A stretch of DNA of 64,000 bases from Alligator mississippiensis (GCF_030867095.1 NC_081830.1:36005832-36069831), one strand, 5' to 3'. Shown: positions 45,461 to 57,158, numbered from the stretch's first letter. Program-made: numbers and translations. Notes: generated by a model not told the origin, from the sequence alone.

Positions 45461-45820
45461 ACTTGCCATAAATCCTATCAGGAGGCAAAAATCAGGGACC
45501 AAGTTACCAGATCCCAAGGGTAATTTAAAGGAAGAATCCAAATACAGGCTGTGTGAGAGATCATGAGTCCATGACTAAGTTACTATAATTAAGGGGGAAA
45601 ACGACTAGCCAGAGTTCAGGAACCATGCAAGCAGGATCCAGAAGCCAGAAAAATGATCCAAGAATAAATGCAAAGCCAGTTCAGGGACAGAGCCAAACCA
45701 GGATCAGGAACCAGGAAACCAGACAGTGCAGGAACTCGGAGGCTCACCAGAGCAGAGCTGAATCAGTACTATTGGCTGGCCTGAAGGCTGATGCCTGGGT
45801 GGGATTAAATGGGTAGCTAC

Positions 45821-46661
45821 TGTCCCAGCTGCCGCCTGTGGAGGGTTTGGAATTGAGAGTGTGGTTGGGGGTAGAAAGGTAAGAAAGATTTATTGACTTA
45901 ACAAAAACACAACTACGCGTAGTAACAAAACAAACAATGACAGACAAAAGCAATTCATGTCAGCAACTTATCAACAGTCCCCTCTGATGCCTGATACACA
46001 GCAAGCTTCCCTTTCCACAAAGTTCAGCAAAGTCAGGTGTCCCAGAACAGCGCTGTCTGAAGGGTGCCGTGAAGGACCCTGGAATGCAGTCCTTGGGCTC
46101 CTCGAGGTCCATGGGCCCACTGATCCAGGCAACAGCTAACTAATCATTTTTACAGAGCTGTATCTTCTTTCTGAATGGTTTCCAGATATTCTAGCTCATT
46201 TATAGCTTCTGAATGATACTGATAACAAACGACCACTCAGATTCTTTGTACTTCAACTGTCTTTAGACTGATCAATTAGCAGTACAAGCCTTGCATTCCT
46301 TTGATAAGGTAATTTTAACTGCACCACAGGGCCTTACTACTTCTAGGCTTTGCTAAATGTACTAGGCCTTACTTTATACAAGGCCTCACTACATCTTAAA
46401 CTTGAATTAGGCTTTTAGCAGCAACATAGTTTAATATCTAAACAAATACAGAAAAACACTTGTTCTAATCTTCATAGAACCATCAGCAAGCACCTTTATC
46501 ACACAGGCACACTTTTCAGCTGTCACAGCTGTACTCCCAGCAGCCATTTAGGAAGCCAGCCAGTTAATTAATTGGGGCAGATTTATCAATCAAAACCACA
46601 GATAGGTGTGGGCACCGAGGCAGTTAAACCAGGCTGGCCTGCCTGATTAGGGTCCCTGACA
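45821..46661 (-). mobile_element. LTR-retroelement terminal repeat (minus)
   Basis: An 841-bp LTR fossil read on the minus strand from TGTCAGGGACCC (46661) to GCTGGGACA (45821). A TATA-like AGCTATAAATGAGC lies near 46200 and TCAATAAATCTTTC, a polyadenylation signal, near 45895. Flanks show no clean duplication. DNA from 45600-45820 (GGATCC/AACCAGG-rich) might belong to an adjoining retroelement piece. Confidence 0.7.
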
Positions 46662-46710
46662 GTTAGTCTATAAGATACATCTCTACTCTGCCTTCTGCAG
46701 TGTTTTTGTA

Positions 46711-47240
46711 ATGTTTCTACCCTAAACTCTAGGTTACTTATATGTGCTCTGAACTGTATACTATCTTAACTTCTGCTGATGGCTAAGTTTCTATTAGAAG
46801 CATTGGATCAGAATCTAGTGTACTTATTCAGTGTACAAAAAAAAGGCAGTGGCTGACTTTCCTTGAGGCCATTTATGGCATCAACATTGCCATCCTGGGC
46901 CTTACATATCATAGTTGAAGGTACATCAACTGCAAGGGCTTCTTCCCTGTCGTGTTTCAAAGCATTGTGAACCACCTGAGGTAGTTCATTCATGTTAATG
47001 TTGGCTAGTTAGGCAAGATCCAACTCTGCAACTCTGGCCTCCTTAACCTGATAAAGCGAGGACAATTTGTAAGCATTGAAGTGGAGGGGGTGACCATGTC
47101 CTTCCTCAAAAATCAGAGATTCAGCATACCTGCTCTGTCCCTGACTCAAAGCCATACATAGGGTACTTGGATGTCAGGAAGAATCTCTTCTACTACTGCC
47201 TCATCAATAGACACATGATTCTGCAGTACAATTTTGGAAG
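46711..47240 (-). other. Unrecognised coding-like relic
   Basis: On the minus strand broken frames give NMNELPQVVHNALKHDREEALAVDVPSTMICKAQDGNVDAINGLKE (46993-46860) and, upstream in another frame, SKIVLQNHVSIDEAVVEEILPDIQVPYVW (about 47224-47140). The composition is protein-like and unlike the repeats around it. It may be a processed pseudogene or an inner part of a retroelement. I cannot name it. Confidence 0.4.
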
Positions 47241-47244
47241 TCTC

Positions 47245-48507
47245 AAGGCATTCTCAAATAATCCATTTCTAAGTACTTGGAGGAGAAGAAGCTGATTAGG
47301 AACAATCAGCATGGATTCAACAAGGGTGAATCATGGCTGACCAACCTGATTGCCTTCTATGATGAGATAAGTGGCTCTGTGGATGCGGGGAAAGCAGTGG
47401 ACTTAATATACCTTGACTTTAGCGAGACTTTTGATACCATGTCCCCCAGAATTCTTGCAAGATAGCTGAGGAAGTATGGGTTAAATGAATAGACAATAAG
47501 GTGGATAGAAGCTGGCTGGAGTGTTGGGCTCAACAGGTAGTAATCAAAGGCTCAATGTCTAGTTGGCAGCCAGTATCAAGTGGAGTGCCCCATTGGTTTG
47601 CACCCTCAGCAAGTTCATGGATGACACCAAGTTGGGGGTGTAGTAGATACACTGGAGGGTAGGGCTAGGATTCAGAATGATCTAGACAAATTGGAGGATT
47701 GGTCCAAAAAGAAATTTCATGAGATTCAAGAAGAACAAGTACAAAGTCCTGTATTAAGGACAGAAGAATCACATGTGCTGCTACAGCCTGGGGATTGACT
47801 GGCTAAGCAGAACCTCTGCAAAAAAGGAACCGGTGGTTATAATGGACAGTAAGATGGATATGAATCAGCAGTATGCCCTTGTTGCCAAGAAGGCTAACAG
47901 CACACTGGAGTACATTAGCAGGAGCGTTGCCAGCAGATTGAGGGAAGTAATTATTTCACTCTATTCTGCACTGGTGAGGCCACAAATGGAATATTGTGTC
48001 CAGTTTTGTGCCCCCCCTCCCCCCCCTAGAAAGAATGCGGACAAGTTGGAGTGAATTCAGCAGAAAGCAACAAAAATGGTTCATGGCTGGGGCATATGAC
48101 TTCTGAGGAAAGGCTGAGGAAACTGGGTTTAGTTAGTCTGCAGAAGAGAAGACAGAGGGGATTTAATAGCAGCCTTTAACTACCTGAAGGGGGTTCCAAA
48201 GAAGGTGGAGCTGGACTGTTTCCAGTGGTGACAGATGAAAGAACAAGGAGCAATGGTCTCAAGTTGCAGCAAGGGAAGTTTAGGTTGGATATTTGGAAAA
48301 ACTCTCTCACTAGGAGGGTGTGAAGCACTGGAATGAGTTACCAACAGAGGTGGTAGAATCTCCATCCTTGGAGGTTTTTAAGGCCCAGCTTGACAAAATC
48401 TTGGGTGGAATGATCTAGTTGGGTATGGCCCTGCTTTTAGCAGAGGGTGGGACTAGATGACCTCCTGAGGTCCCTTCCAACCCTAATTTTCTATGCTTCT
48501 ATGATTA
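47245..48507 (+). mobile_element. CR1 LINE fragment, 5'-truncated
   Basis: It begins in the reverse transcriptase (KLIRNNQHGFNKGESWLTNLIAFYDEISGSVDAGKAVDLIYLDFSETFDTMSPRI), where LIYLDF is the catalytic A block. It runs through SGVPHW (degraded SGVPQG), SRSVASRLREVIISLYSALVRPQMEYCVQF, and ends with GACTAGATGACC and GGTCCCTTCCAACCC...TCTATGATTATGAA. Several frame changes. It is a CR1 subfamily closer to the 19598 fragment than to copies A-C. Confidence 0.9.
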
Positions 48508-49089
48508 TGAAAGATACAGGGTGTCTGCCTGGTGACTCCAAGCACTACGTGCCCCACTCTCTATTCTTCACCTGTGTCCTGCACATCTGCTAGACAATGG
48601 AGAAGCTTTCCACACTACTTGGGCAGATGAAGTACAGTGACTGTTGGCCTGTTATGGAACCATGGTTGTTGAGCACCTAGGAAAAATCAATCACCAGAAC
48701 ATTTTTTGAGGGATAACTTGGCAGACAACTTCAAGACAGTGTGGGACATGGGACAACAGGAAGACAAGTAGCGGGGAAGGGCTGTGGACTAGTGTGCTCA
48801 TTGTATACATAGCTAAAACTTTCATTCAACATTTCAAACTAAAAATAAAATTTCATGGGCTCCTTATCAAGGAGGAACAAGGTTGACAATGTTTAAATTA
48901 TATCTGGCATACGTGGGGCCATAGCCAAGGCAGTAGGCATAATGTGGAGCACACAGGGCTGGGGCTGGGGCAGGGACAGTGGGCCTAATTTAGCACACAG
49001 GGTGGGGGTGCGATATGGGGAGTGGGTTGGGGGCAATGTGCTGGATTGCACCAATGTGCCAACACTGTGCTGGATTGGGCCTACTGCAG
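48508..49089. other. No gene; hAT-interior-like phrase
   Basis: 48935-49050 carries GGAGCACACAGGGCTGGGGC and TTTAGCACACAGGGTGGGG, like the interior of the hAT-like element at 38650. It may be a truncated relative. Nothing else is recognised. Confidence 0.4.
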
Positions 49090-49325
49090 CCCAATGTTGT
49101 TACCCTTCTTGGCAACAAGGACACACTGCTGGCTCATATTCAGCTTATTGTCCACTGTGACCCCCCAGGTCCTTTTCTGCACAGCTGCTGCCCAGCCAGT
49201 CAGTCTCCAACCTGTACTGGTGCATGGGATTGTTTCATCTGAAGTGCAGGACTATGCACTTGTCCTAGTCGAACCTCATGAAATTCCTTTTGGCCCAGTC
49301 CTGCAATTTGTCTAGGTCACTCACT
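49090..49325 (-). mobile_element. CR1 3'-region fragment
   Basis: Read on the minus strand: GACCTAGACAAATTGCAGG, then AATTTCATGAGGTTCGAC, then GTGCATAGTCCTGCACTTC, and later TGAATATGAGCCAGCAGTGTG and GTTGCCAAGAAGGGTAAC. These are the typical CR1 ORF2 positions after the FADD block (hydrophilic linker, tyrosine-rich region). About 235 bp. Confidence 0.8.
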
Positions 49326-51010
49326 TGTCATCAGTATTCATGTCTGCAATATGGCCAGAGCTGTGGGCAGTGACAGGGAGGGAATAGCATCAAGGGGCTG
49401 AAAATCAGGGAGTGTAAGGGGCAAGAGCTTGGTGTCACAACCTGATGTAACACTGAAAGACTGATGTTCTGGGATGATGTAGACTGCTTCATGTCGGTCC
49501 CAGTGTTGATCTTGTCATCACTTTCCTATGGTAGAGGATGGTAAGGCTTTACTTCCTCACCAAAAAGAATCAAGAAGTCTTTTGAAAGTGGCTTGACTTC
49601 CTGTATAAGATCCAAGGTGCTGTGGGAACAGACTTAGGCAGGGCTTTCTTCTCCTCTTCCTTGGAAGCATCAGAGTCTTTGGTGCCTTTTGCCCAGCATT
49701 GCCAACAATAAAGCGAAGAGTCATTCCACCTTGTGGATGTGTAAAAAATCCTTCTAGTAGGTGGCCATCATCCTGTGGATGCCAGAGATCCAATTGTGTG
49801 TCATGCCATCTTGTACCTCAGGTTCAGGATATTGGTCTTTGTGTAGTACTGGTTACAGTCCTGGTTGTGTTCCTGAGCTGCCATTTTAGCAGTGATGCAA
49901 TGAAAAACAGCATGGTTGTAGTGGTTTATCCTGAGTGCCTAATCGGTTATCTCATTGTTGCAGATGAGGAGTATATCCAACACTTTGTTCCAATTCACTT
50001 ATTGGCACACCTATAAAATTTGTCCAAGACAGTGACAGGGATATTGTGGTCTTTGGCTCTTCCCCACCTTGAGGTAAATACACACAGTCAGTAATCTAAT
50101 ATTTTATCCCTCAGGATTACTACTGTAACAAAAACACCAACTGAGGCTTATTCCCTAATTTGGGTCTACTCACTTAATCTGCAGCAGCTTTCCCCTGAAT
50201 CTGCCAAAGGAAATCCATCCTCTTCTACAATGTGGGGTTGAATATCCCCCTCTATCCTGGGGTAGGCTTTTATACTCACTAGCTCTTCTCCTTTTCCAAT
50301 CACATGACCCCTTCTGCTCCACCTGATGGAGGAGTCCCTCACTGCCTGTGCAGTCACTGTACCAGTAGTGGGTTTATTACTTGGGTCTCTCTGCCTTCCC
50401 TTAAGCTCCCCTTTAGGCCTCTGCTCCTATTGGCCCAAAAATGAGTCTTAAGGAGGCCATGTCATCTTTCCAGGCTTTTCTGTCCATTCTTTATAATAGT
50501 GACTTGACTCCCTGTTACAACATTTATCCTACATGTGAAATAGGACTTAAAGTTTAAATGCCCATGGGCTCATATACATGCCACAATTTTTGCCCTTTCA
50601 TGTCCTGCAACTGCGTGTATGTTTGCACAAGCAGGATTTCATGATGCTTTAAAAATTTTGTTTGAAAACCTAATGTGTGTAAACACTGCTGTGACGCTCC
50701 AAAATAAACAAGTTTAAATTTTATAAACCTATCTAATTTAATGAGAATTAAAACCTGTGGTGTGTACAGGCACTCCATAAGTGGCACTTATGCATCTAAG
50801 TAAAGTAATTTGGCTGCATAAAATAAAATAAGTTCTATCTATCACAGGGATGAGCAATTATTTCTGGTAGAGGGCTGCTTACTGAGTTACTGCATGGGTA
50901 GCCCTGCCCCTTGATGGGTGCCCCACCCCCCAGGCTCCATCTTATGACCAGAAGTCCTGCCCCCTAACCCCTGACCTTTGCCACCAGAAGTCCCTCTCCT
51001 TGCCTCTGGA
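49326..51010. other. Unrecognised region with a coding-like minus-strand stretch
   Basis: 49557-49793 (minus) encodes DLWHPQDDGHLLEGFFTHPQGGMTLRFIVGNAGQKAPKTL; frames to the right continue in a broken way to about 50060. I do not recognise the family. 50060-51010 looks like unique AT-rich DNA. 50860-51000 has GCCCTGCCCC/AGAAGTCC phrases that may be a fragment of another hAT-type element. Confidence 0.35.
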
Positions 51011-51016
51011 AATACT

Positions 51017-51243
51017 CCTTTCAGCAAGGAGTTTTGCCACAGCCTCTTAACTTTTTCACCTGTATGGGGTGGGATACCGTATCGAAGGCCTTCCTGAAGT
51101 CTAAGTAAATGATGTCAACCCCTACTCCTGCGTCCAGGTGTTTTGTAACCTGGTCATAAAAAGAGACTAGATTAGTCAGGCATGATCTACCTGCTACGAA
51201 CCCGTGCTGGTTTCCCCTCAGCATAATTTTTCCTGCTGGGCTC
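51017..51243 (-). mobile_element. CR1 reverse-transcriptase fragment
   Basis: Minus strand: KIMLRGNQHGFVAGRSCLTNLVSFYDQVTKHLDAGVGVDIIYLDFRKAFDTVSHPIQVKKLRGCGKT. This contains the catalytic IIYLDF block in full and is little decayed over its 67 codons. Both ends are truncated. It is close to copy C. Confidence 0.92.
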
Positions 51244-51733
51244 TCACATACATACCACGCACCTACACATACACACAGGTGAGTTCCTAACTTGGATGGT
51301 ATGGTATATATGTGTGTGTTTGGGGTAAGGTGAGAGAGAAAGTGTAAAGAGTGAAAGTTGCCAGAACTGGGACTGGAACCAGTAGACTAGAAAGAAGCTG
51401 GGCTGAGGACCTGACGCTTAGGGTTACTTAAGGTCAAGTGGCCCCAGGGTTACTTGAGGTCACTGGTGCAATGGAGAAAGCCCAGTGGGAAGGAGGAGAC
51501 ATCCAGGAAAGAGAGAGAGAGAAGCAGAAATCTGGGAGCTTGGGGCTGGAAACTGAGACATACAGCTGGGAGCTTGGGACTGGAAACTGAAGCATACAGC
51601 TGGGAGCTTGGGGCTGAGAAGTGGTGGCAAGGAGGAAACAGTCAGGAAACAGACAAAAACCCAAATTGTGGTTTCAAAATAACAGATTTATTAAACAAAC
51701 AACACACTACACAGTCCCATGAAGTTATTGGTT

Positions 51734-51764
<31 letters not shown>

Positions 51765-52651
51765 ACACACACAAGCACTCACAATGGCAGCAGGAGAAAG
51801 AGACTCAGTGGAAGGGTTGGAGTCCAGGTAGGGAAAAGAAACAGAGTCCAAGTCCTTGGTTGAAGAGAGCGTGGGGGTGATAGCTACCTATCCAGGCTGG
51901 AAAGGGGTCTTTGTCCAGCAGGTATTGTCCAGAGGAGGGTCACTAACAGGGCCTCTGGGTGGATAGGTGGTGTGGTGAGGTGCTGGTCCAGATGGAGAGG
52001 GTGTCCCAAGGAGTAAGTCTTCACTACCCCTTTTTATGGGGCAGACTACCTATGATCTCCTATCAGAGGGCCTGTCCAGGCAATGTCAGTCCTGTTCCAA
52101 GGGGCTTCAGGTGTTCATACTGAGCATGTGCAGCCTGGCACAATGGTGGGTTGCCTCATCTTTTGTTTCTTGAATGCTGAGGGTGGTTCCAAGGGCTGGA
52201 TTGTTGTCCAGATATTGGTTCTGATGGTTCGATCAGGCAAAGGAACCTATTTTTAGACCTATTGCCATTGTCTCTCAAGCACCCTCATTCATCCCCATTC
52301 ATTCAGGAACAAAGTTACATAGGACGGGTAGTATGAGTCATAGGTTACACAACAGGGCATGGAGACAAGGTGGAGACTTGACAAACAAAATGGAAACTTG
52401 GCATGACTTATGCTAACTTACATATGTAGGCCTAAATCATATAGTATCAGTAAAACAGTAATATAGAACAGTAAAAATCAATATAAATATAATAATTATA
52501 CAATATAAAGAAGGAGAAAAAACAAAACAAATACAACTTGTTACCAAAATAAAATGCTGAAGCTTATCCTGTGTCTTAGCAAACTTATACTTATCTATAG
52601 GGAATAGAGAGGGAGAAAAAAAGTTAGAAATGGTTGGGGAGGGGAAGGGAA
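51244..52651. repeat. 34-bp minisatellite, CA microsatellite and retroelement-like flank
   Basis: 51533-51622 holds about 2.5 units of 34 bp (AGCTTGGGGCTGGAAACTGA; starts at 51537, 51571 and 51605). 51736-51775 is a CA repeat. On the minus strand AATAAATCTG near 51690 and a TATA-like CCATAAAAAGG near 52035 suggest an LTR fossil of uncertain ends. A purine-rich tract 52632-52651 lies directly before the next LTR. Confidence 0.55.
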
Positions 52652-53144
52652 TGCATTTTAAAATAATAAACAAGAAAAACTGGGGGTTTTGCTACATATT
52701 CAGCAAGAAAACCAGAAAAAGCCAGTGAGAAACCGCAAGTGAAAGAAGATAGGGGTCATGCTTTGCAGAAGGGTCATGCTTTGCAGAGAAGTATGTAAAA
52801 GAAGGGAATACCATGCTAATGAAACAAACAGTAAACAGAGGCGGAGTTTGACATGGGAGTAGAAATGGGTGGAACCAAAGGAGGGACATAGACGGGGGGA
52901 ATCTTAATATGTATGAACCAAGGTGTATAAATGTGGAAAGAACTATTGTTCAGGGCGACTCCCCAGTTTTTTGGTTTTTTGGGAGCTAGTCCAAAGCTGT
53001 CTCCATTCTGAATAAGGCTGTTGCGAGCAATGTGTGCTGGTGTTTGCTCCCTGCTTGCTCTGACTAATGAGTAACAGGATCCATGAGCAATTGAATCATC
53101 ATCTCCCTAAGTCATTGGGCACCGCGTGGAGTCAGGGTCTAACA
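52652..53144 (+). mobile_element. LTR, same family as 60195-60716 (opposite strand)
   Basis: A 493-bp LTR fossil from TGCATTTTAAAAT to GGTCTAACA. TATA box GGTGTATAAATGTGG near 52925; a polyadenylation-like GAATAAGGC near 53010. The preceding purine tract (52632-52651) looks like a polypurine tract, so this may be a 3' LTR with a little internal sequence to its left. The right half matches the copy at 60195-60716 very well; the left half is more diverged. Confidence 0.75.
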
Positions 53145-53169
53145 GGAATGTGTGTGTGTGTGTGTGGGG

Positions 53170-53743
53170 TGCCTGCTGGCAGTGGGGGAAGGTGGACATA
53201 TGCCAAGTCTGTATCAGGGTAGGCAGTGGTGGAGTGGGGGGAGGTGTCTTCCCTTCCAGTGAGATAAGGGAGCAGTCCTTCCAGGGTGGCAGGAAGCTAC
53301 ATGACTGGGCAAGTGGTACATGGAGCGGTGCCCATACATGCAGGGTTGGAATGTCTAGGAGACCTGCTTGGGGGGCAGGCAGGACCATGACCAGGCTGCC
53401 TGGTGCAGCGTGGGAGCCCCAGCCTAGGGCAGGGGAGGTGCCACAGGCCTCCCCTCCTTCCCCCTTCAGCCTGTGTTGGGGCTGGATTCACTCCAATGCC
53501 ACCTGCATGAGCCAGAGCTGCCACAGTCACTGTACTCAGGCCCGAGTGAGACAGGGTCAGCTGGGGGCCCCCTCTGACAAATTCAGGGAGCAGGAGACTG
53601 CAAGTTGTGAGGGACACCAGCATGGCCCAGGGTGGCAGGGGACTGTGGCTTGGGAGTGAGGGTCACTGGCAGGACCAGGGGCTCAGGACTGGCCATTGAT
53701 CTTTACAAATGAGTCCCAGTACAAAAAAGGTTGAGAACCACTG
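53170..53743 (-). mobile_element. hAT-like element end, GC-rich interior
   Basis: The right end reads AAAAAAGGTTGAGAACCACTG, the inverse of CAGTGGTTCTCAACCTTTTTT, a classic hAT terminus. The interior is GC-rich and codes for nothing known. The left end is not seen; the stretch adjoins the LTR and a TG repeat (53147-53165). Confidence 0.6.
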
Positions 53744-53802
53744 CTCTTGAGCATCATGTCCTTTCATGACCAGCATAGAGAAGGGTTTCCCATCCTCTAG
53801 AC

Positions 53803-54011
53803 CAGTGGTTTTCAAACTACCTAAAGCCACAGAAGCTTCTCATAACACTTCTTCTGCCATGAAACCCCTACCACTATTCTGTGAACTGACATGGATCCAG
53901 ATGACCTGGCCTCCAATGGCAGCACATCATCTCTCATCATGCTCAGCCTCAACCCCTGATGATCACTTTTGAAAGCCCAGGGCTTCATGGAACAGAATTT
54001 GAAAACCATTG
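53803..54011. mobile_element. Short non-autonomous hAT element
   Basis: 209 bp with inverted ends CAGTGGTTTTCAAAC and TTTGAAAACCATTG. It has an 8-bp target duplication ctctagac (53795-53802) and atttagac (54012-54019), 6 of 8 matching. No coding capacity. Confidence 0.85.
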
Positions 54012-54165
54012 ATTTAGACTCACCGTGAAAAGCAGGTCTTGGCATGGGGATATATTCCCTAGACAGTATAGCTGGTCTAGAATGGCGATTCTCAACCAAG
54101 ATGCTGTGGCACCCAGGAGTACTATGAGGTCCTTTTAAGGGTGCTGCATCATATTGGCACTGTCA

Positions 54166-54760
54166 TTTGGGGCTGTGTGAAAGAGCACCATTTTCTTTTG
54201 ACTTCCATTTCACCGTTTTGAAGGGGCAGTGTTTCGTTTCATCATTTTGTTTTGTTTTGAATCATTGTTCTATTTCATTTTGTCTAAACTGTTTCTCTGT
54301 TTTGACATGTTTCAACATTTTGCCCATAGGCTATAATGGGGAATCATGAAAATCCCCGAAATGTTGTCATTTCTTCCCTGATTTGGACAAAAATTGCAGG
54401 ACTTCTAGCCCCTCCTGAGGGCATAAAGCCTGTGAAGTTTCAACAACACTGGTGCAGAGGTTTCTGGAAAACTGCACCTCAAACTGTTCAAAGCAAAGCT
54501 AACAACACTTATCAACAGCATCCTGTTATCCAGTATGGACCCACACACATGGGAGGGTTGTGCTGGAGTCGCCGCAGGCATAGAAGGCCCCAGACCTGCA
54601 CGCTGGATGACAAAACACTGCTTCTATCATGGGCCAGTGCTGGGCACAGCCAAGACCCAACACAAGGAAGTTAACTGGTGCTGCTGGCCTCAGGGAACAG
54701 TAGAAGCCACCTGTCATCTAGCATGCAGATCAATGGTCCCAAACCCATACTTGTCTTGCA
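54166..54760. mobile_element. hAT-like element, left part (TAGGGCTGTGCGAAA family)
   Basis: It begins about TTTGGGGCTGTGTGAAAGAGC, then the GTTTCGTTTC arm, CCATAGGCTATAATGGGGAA and TTTGGACAAAAATTGCAGG. The part from 54530 (GGACCCACACACATGGGAGGG) matches the tandem interior of 3342-4600. The right arm is missing; the tandem array at 54770 begins where the interior should continue. A further hAT end-like piece (GATTCTCAACCAAGATGCTGTGG, 54088) lies just before. Confidence 0.7.
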
Positions 54761-54769
54761 ACTTGTTGG

Positions 54770-56230
54770 CTAGGGAGCTATCACACACACCCTTGGGCAA
54801 CATAGGCAGGTCAAGACACAGTGCAAGCTCATTCCCATGACCCTGCCTTTCCAGCACCACACTCATATACATACGTTGACACACCTCAAGCCCACACTTA
54901 AAAAAAAAAATGTTAACCCTTGACAGACAGGCCTGTGTCCTGCAAGAAGAAGCCACAAACATCCCCCTTTTGCCTGCCAGCATGCTTCACAGCCCAGGGC
55001 ATACAAGAAAAGCCTCCAGGGTTGCTGGCTTCTTTGTGCTTGGGCCTCAACAGTCTCAGCTGCCCCAAATTTAAAAAAAAAAACAAAACCCATTTTAGCC
55101 CCCCAAGTTCCCCTTTCTCACGCATATTCTGAGTACTCCAATGGAAGCACCGGCCTAAATCTGGGCCTTGGCGTGGTATGCCAAACCCCGAATGGGGTTC
55201 GGCATGCTATGTCGAGGCCTGCACTTTTCTACCCTGGAGCCTTGCCACTACTCGGTTTGGTTCTGGGGTGCATGGCACCACCCATGTGTTATGGTGCAAA
55301 AAAAAAAAAATATATATATATCTGGGCTGTGAAGCTCCACCTGGGAGTCTGGGAACACAACAAGGCTTGAACTTGCAACTCTTTGGGGGGGAGTGAAGTC
55401 TACACATACACCACTAGGCCACACAAGCAGGTAAAAGCTTAGCCCAAGCTCATTCCCATGACTCTGCCTTTCCAGCACCACACACATAAATTGACACGCC
55501 TCAGCCCCACACTTAAAAAAAAAAAAAATTAAATGTAAACCCTTGACAGATGGGCCTGTGCCCTGCAAGAAGAGGCCAGAGGCAGCCACAAACATCCCCC
55601 TTTTTCCTGCCAGCATCATGCACAGCCCAGGACGTACAACAAAAGCCTCAAGAGTTGCTGGCTTCCTCGTGCTCAGGCCTCAACAGTCTTGGCTGCCCGA
55701 AAATTCAAAAAGAACAAAAATACCCCAATTTGGGTCCCCAAGTTTCCCTTCCTCACACACACTCTGAGCGCTCCAATTGAAGCACGGGCCTAAATCAGGG
55801 CCACACCGAGGCCTGCATTTTTCCACCTCAGAGCCTTGCCACTACTTTGTTTGATTTTGGGGCCAATGACAGCATCCATGTGTTGTGGTGAAAAAACATT
55901 TTGGTGACAGGGGTCCAGTTGGGAGTTTCTGCGCGCACACAGGCTTAAATTCAAATTGCTCGGACCCTGCAGTTATCACACAGACCACTAGGTCACGCAA
56001 GCAGGCCATAGCCGAGCCCAAGCTTTTTCCCATGTCCCGGCCATCCCTGCACCACACTCCTATACATACATTCACCCACCTCTGGCCTACACTTAAATTT
56101 AAAAAAACCAAAAATTTAAACCCTCAATGGATGGGCCTGTGCCCTGCAAGAAGAGGCCATAGGCAGCCACAAGCATCCGCCTTTTGCCTGCCAGCATCAT
56201 GCACAGCCCAGAACATACAAAAATGCCTCA
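54770..56230. repeat. Tandem array, units of about 580-625 bp with tRNA-like modules
   Basis: The marker TTGACAGAYRGGCCTGTG..CTGCAAGAAG occurs at 54918, 55543 and 56125 (the last partly changed). CATTCCCATGACYCTGCC and CACACTTAAAAAAA recur before each. In two units a minus-strand tRNA-like module is seen. One (55432-55352) has A box TGGCCTAGTGG and B box AGTTCAAGCC. The other (56007-55916) has TGACCTAGTGG and a decayed B box. The unit also holds GCACTTTT/GCATTTTT..GAGCCTTGCCACTACT. No protein domain. Two full units and a partial one are present. Confidence 0.8.
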
Positions 56231-56819
56231 CAGAAAAAATAAATAATTATAACATTTGGGAATAGAATCAAAATGGGTACATGTATTTCAGTTAAAGTTA
56301 TACAACGGTGTTTGAAATTCAGTTTATTAAATTTATTTGAAAGTTACAAGATGCCAGTGTTGTACCCTCTCTTATGAAAGAGAACAAGCGTTAATTTGTA
56401 TTTGTTGTTGTGTTCTTCTATTTTTTATATATTTGTGTGTCATGAATCGAACATGACCGATTATTTAACAAATATATATCGAAGCTGCACATGATGCTGG
56501 AAACTGCATGTCATGATCCCTGTATATTTTGACTTAGCTTTGCTTGTTGCTTTTTGCTTTTTACTTTGTTAAGATTTATCATCACATTGTTATGTTTTCC
56601 TTATTTTTCTTTTGAGCATTTTGAATTACGCAAAGAGCTTAAAAGTAAAATCATCAATGTAGATGCAATAATTTAATTGATTTTCATTTCTCTTTAAGAA
56701 TCCATTGGACTATCTTAAATTATTGGTTACAAAAGAATTCACAGATTAGCTATCTTATTACTACAACACAAGAATAAAACCAACTATGTGTTATAACTAT
56801 TTCACACCAAGGTTCAGAA
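56231..56819. other. AT-rich lead into a retroviral relic
   Basis: AT-rich DNA without recognised gene. It probably belongs to the endogenous retrovirus fossil that follows, but no conserved block is readable. Confidence 0.35.
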
Positions 56820-57056
56820 ATTCTGAGAGTATTGGAACAAGCTAGGCAAATGATGATACACCATTGGTATGATATTTTCAAGGGATTGTCACCATCATGG
56901 ACGGCGGTCCTAAATGTTATGTTACATCCTATTATGATTTTTTCTATATTAATTGGAATAACATTTATTATAATGTGTTATATGTGCTGTTGCATGAAAT
57001 CGCTATATCCAAAACTTCGAGCCCTTCAATTAGAAATCAGACATTTAACTGTTTGA
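56820..57056 (+). pseudogene. Endogenous retrovirus env relic (transmembrane C-terminus)
   Basis: The short open stretch has an aromatic/basic lead, then a hydrophobic membrane span of about 25 residues followed by a cysteine cluster (CYMCCC) and a short cytoplasmic tail. This is the layout of the end of a retroviral envelope transmembrane protein, gammaretrovirus-like. It lies about 100 bp upstream of an LTR in the same orientation, as expected for a 3' end. It is a fragment of a broken element. Confidence 0.65.
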
Positions 57057-57158
57057 CAGGTCTAAATTTTGACCTGTTCATTGCTGATGCTTGAAAGGTC
57101 AACTGGGGAAATGCAGCATGTCAAAGGGAAAAATATTTTTATTTTGTAGGAATAGCAA

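Noticed and set aside
53126-53659. 177-codon plus frame
   Set aside because: It starts in a TG microsatellite and covers a GC-rich hAT-like interior.
54166-56230. A CRISPR-like array because of regular repeats
   Set aside because: Units are about 600 bp with poly-A stretches and tRNA-like modules in a vertebrate setting; this is a satellite or repeat array.
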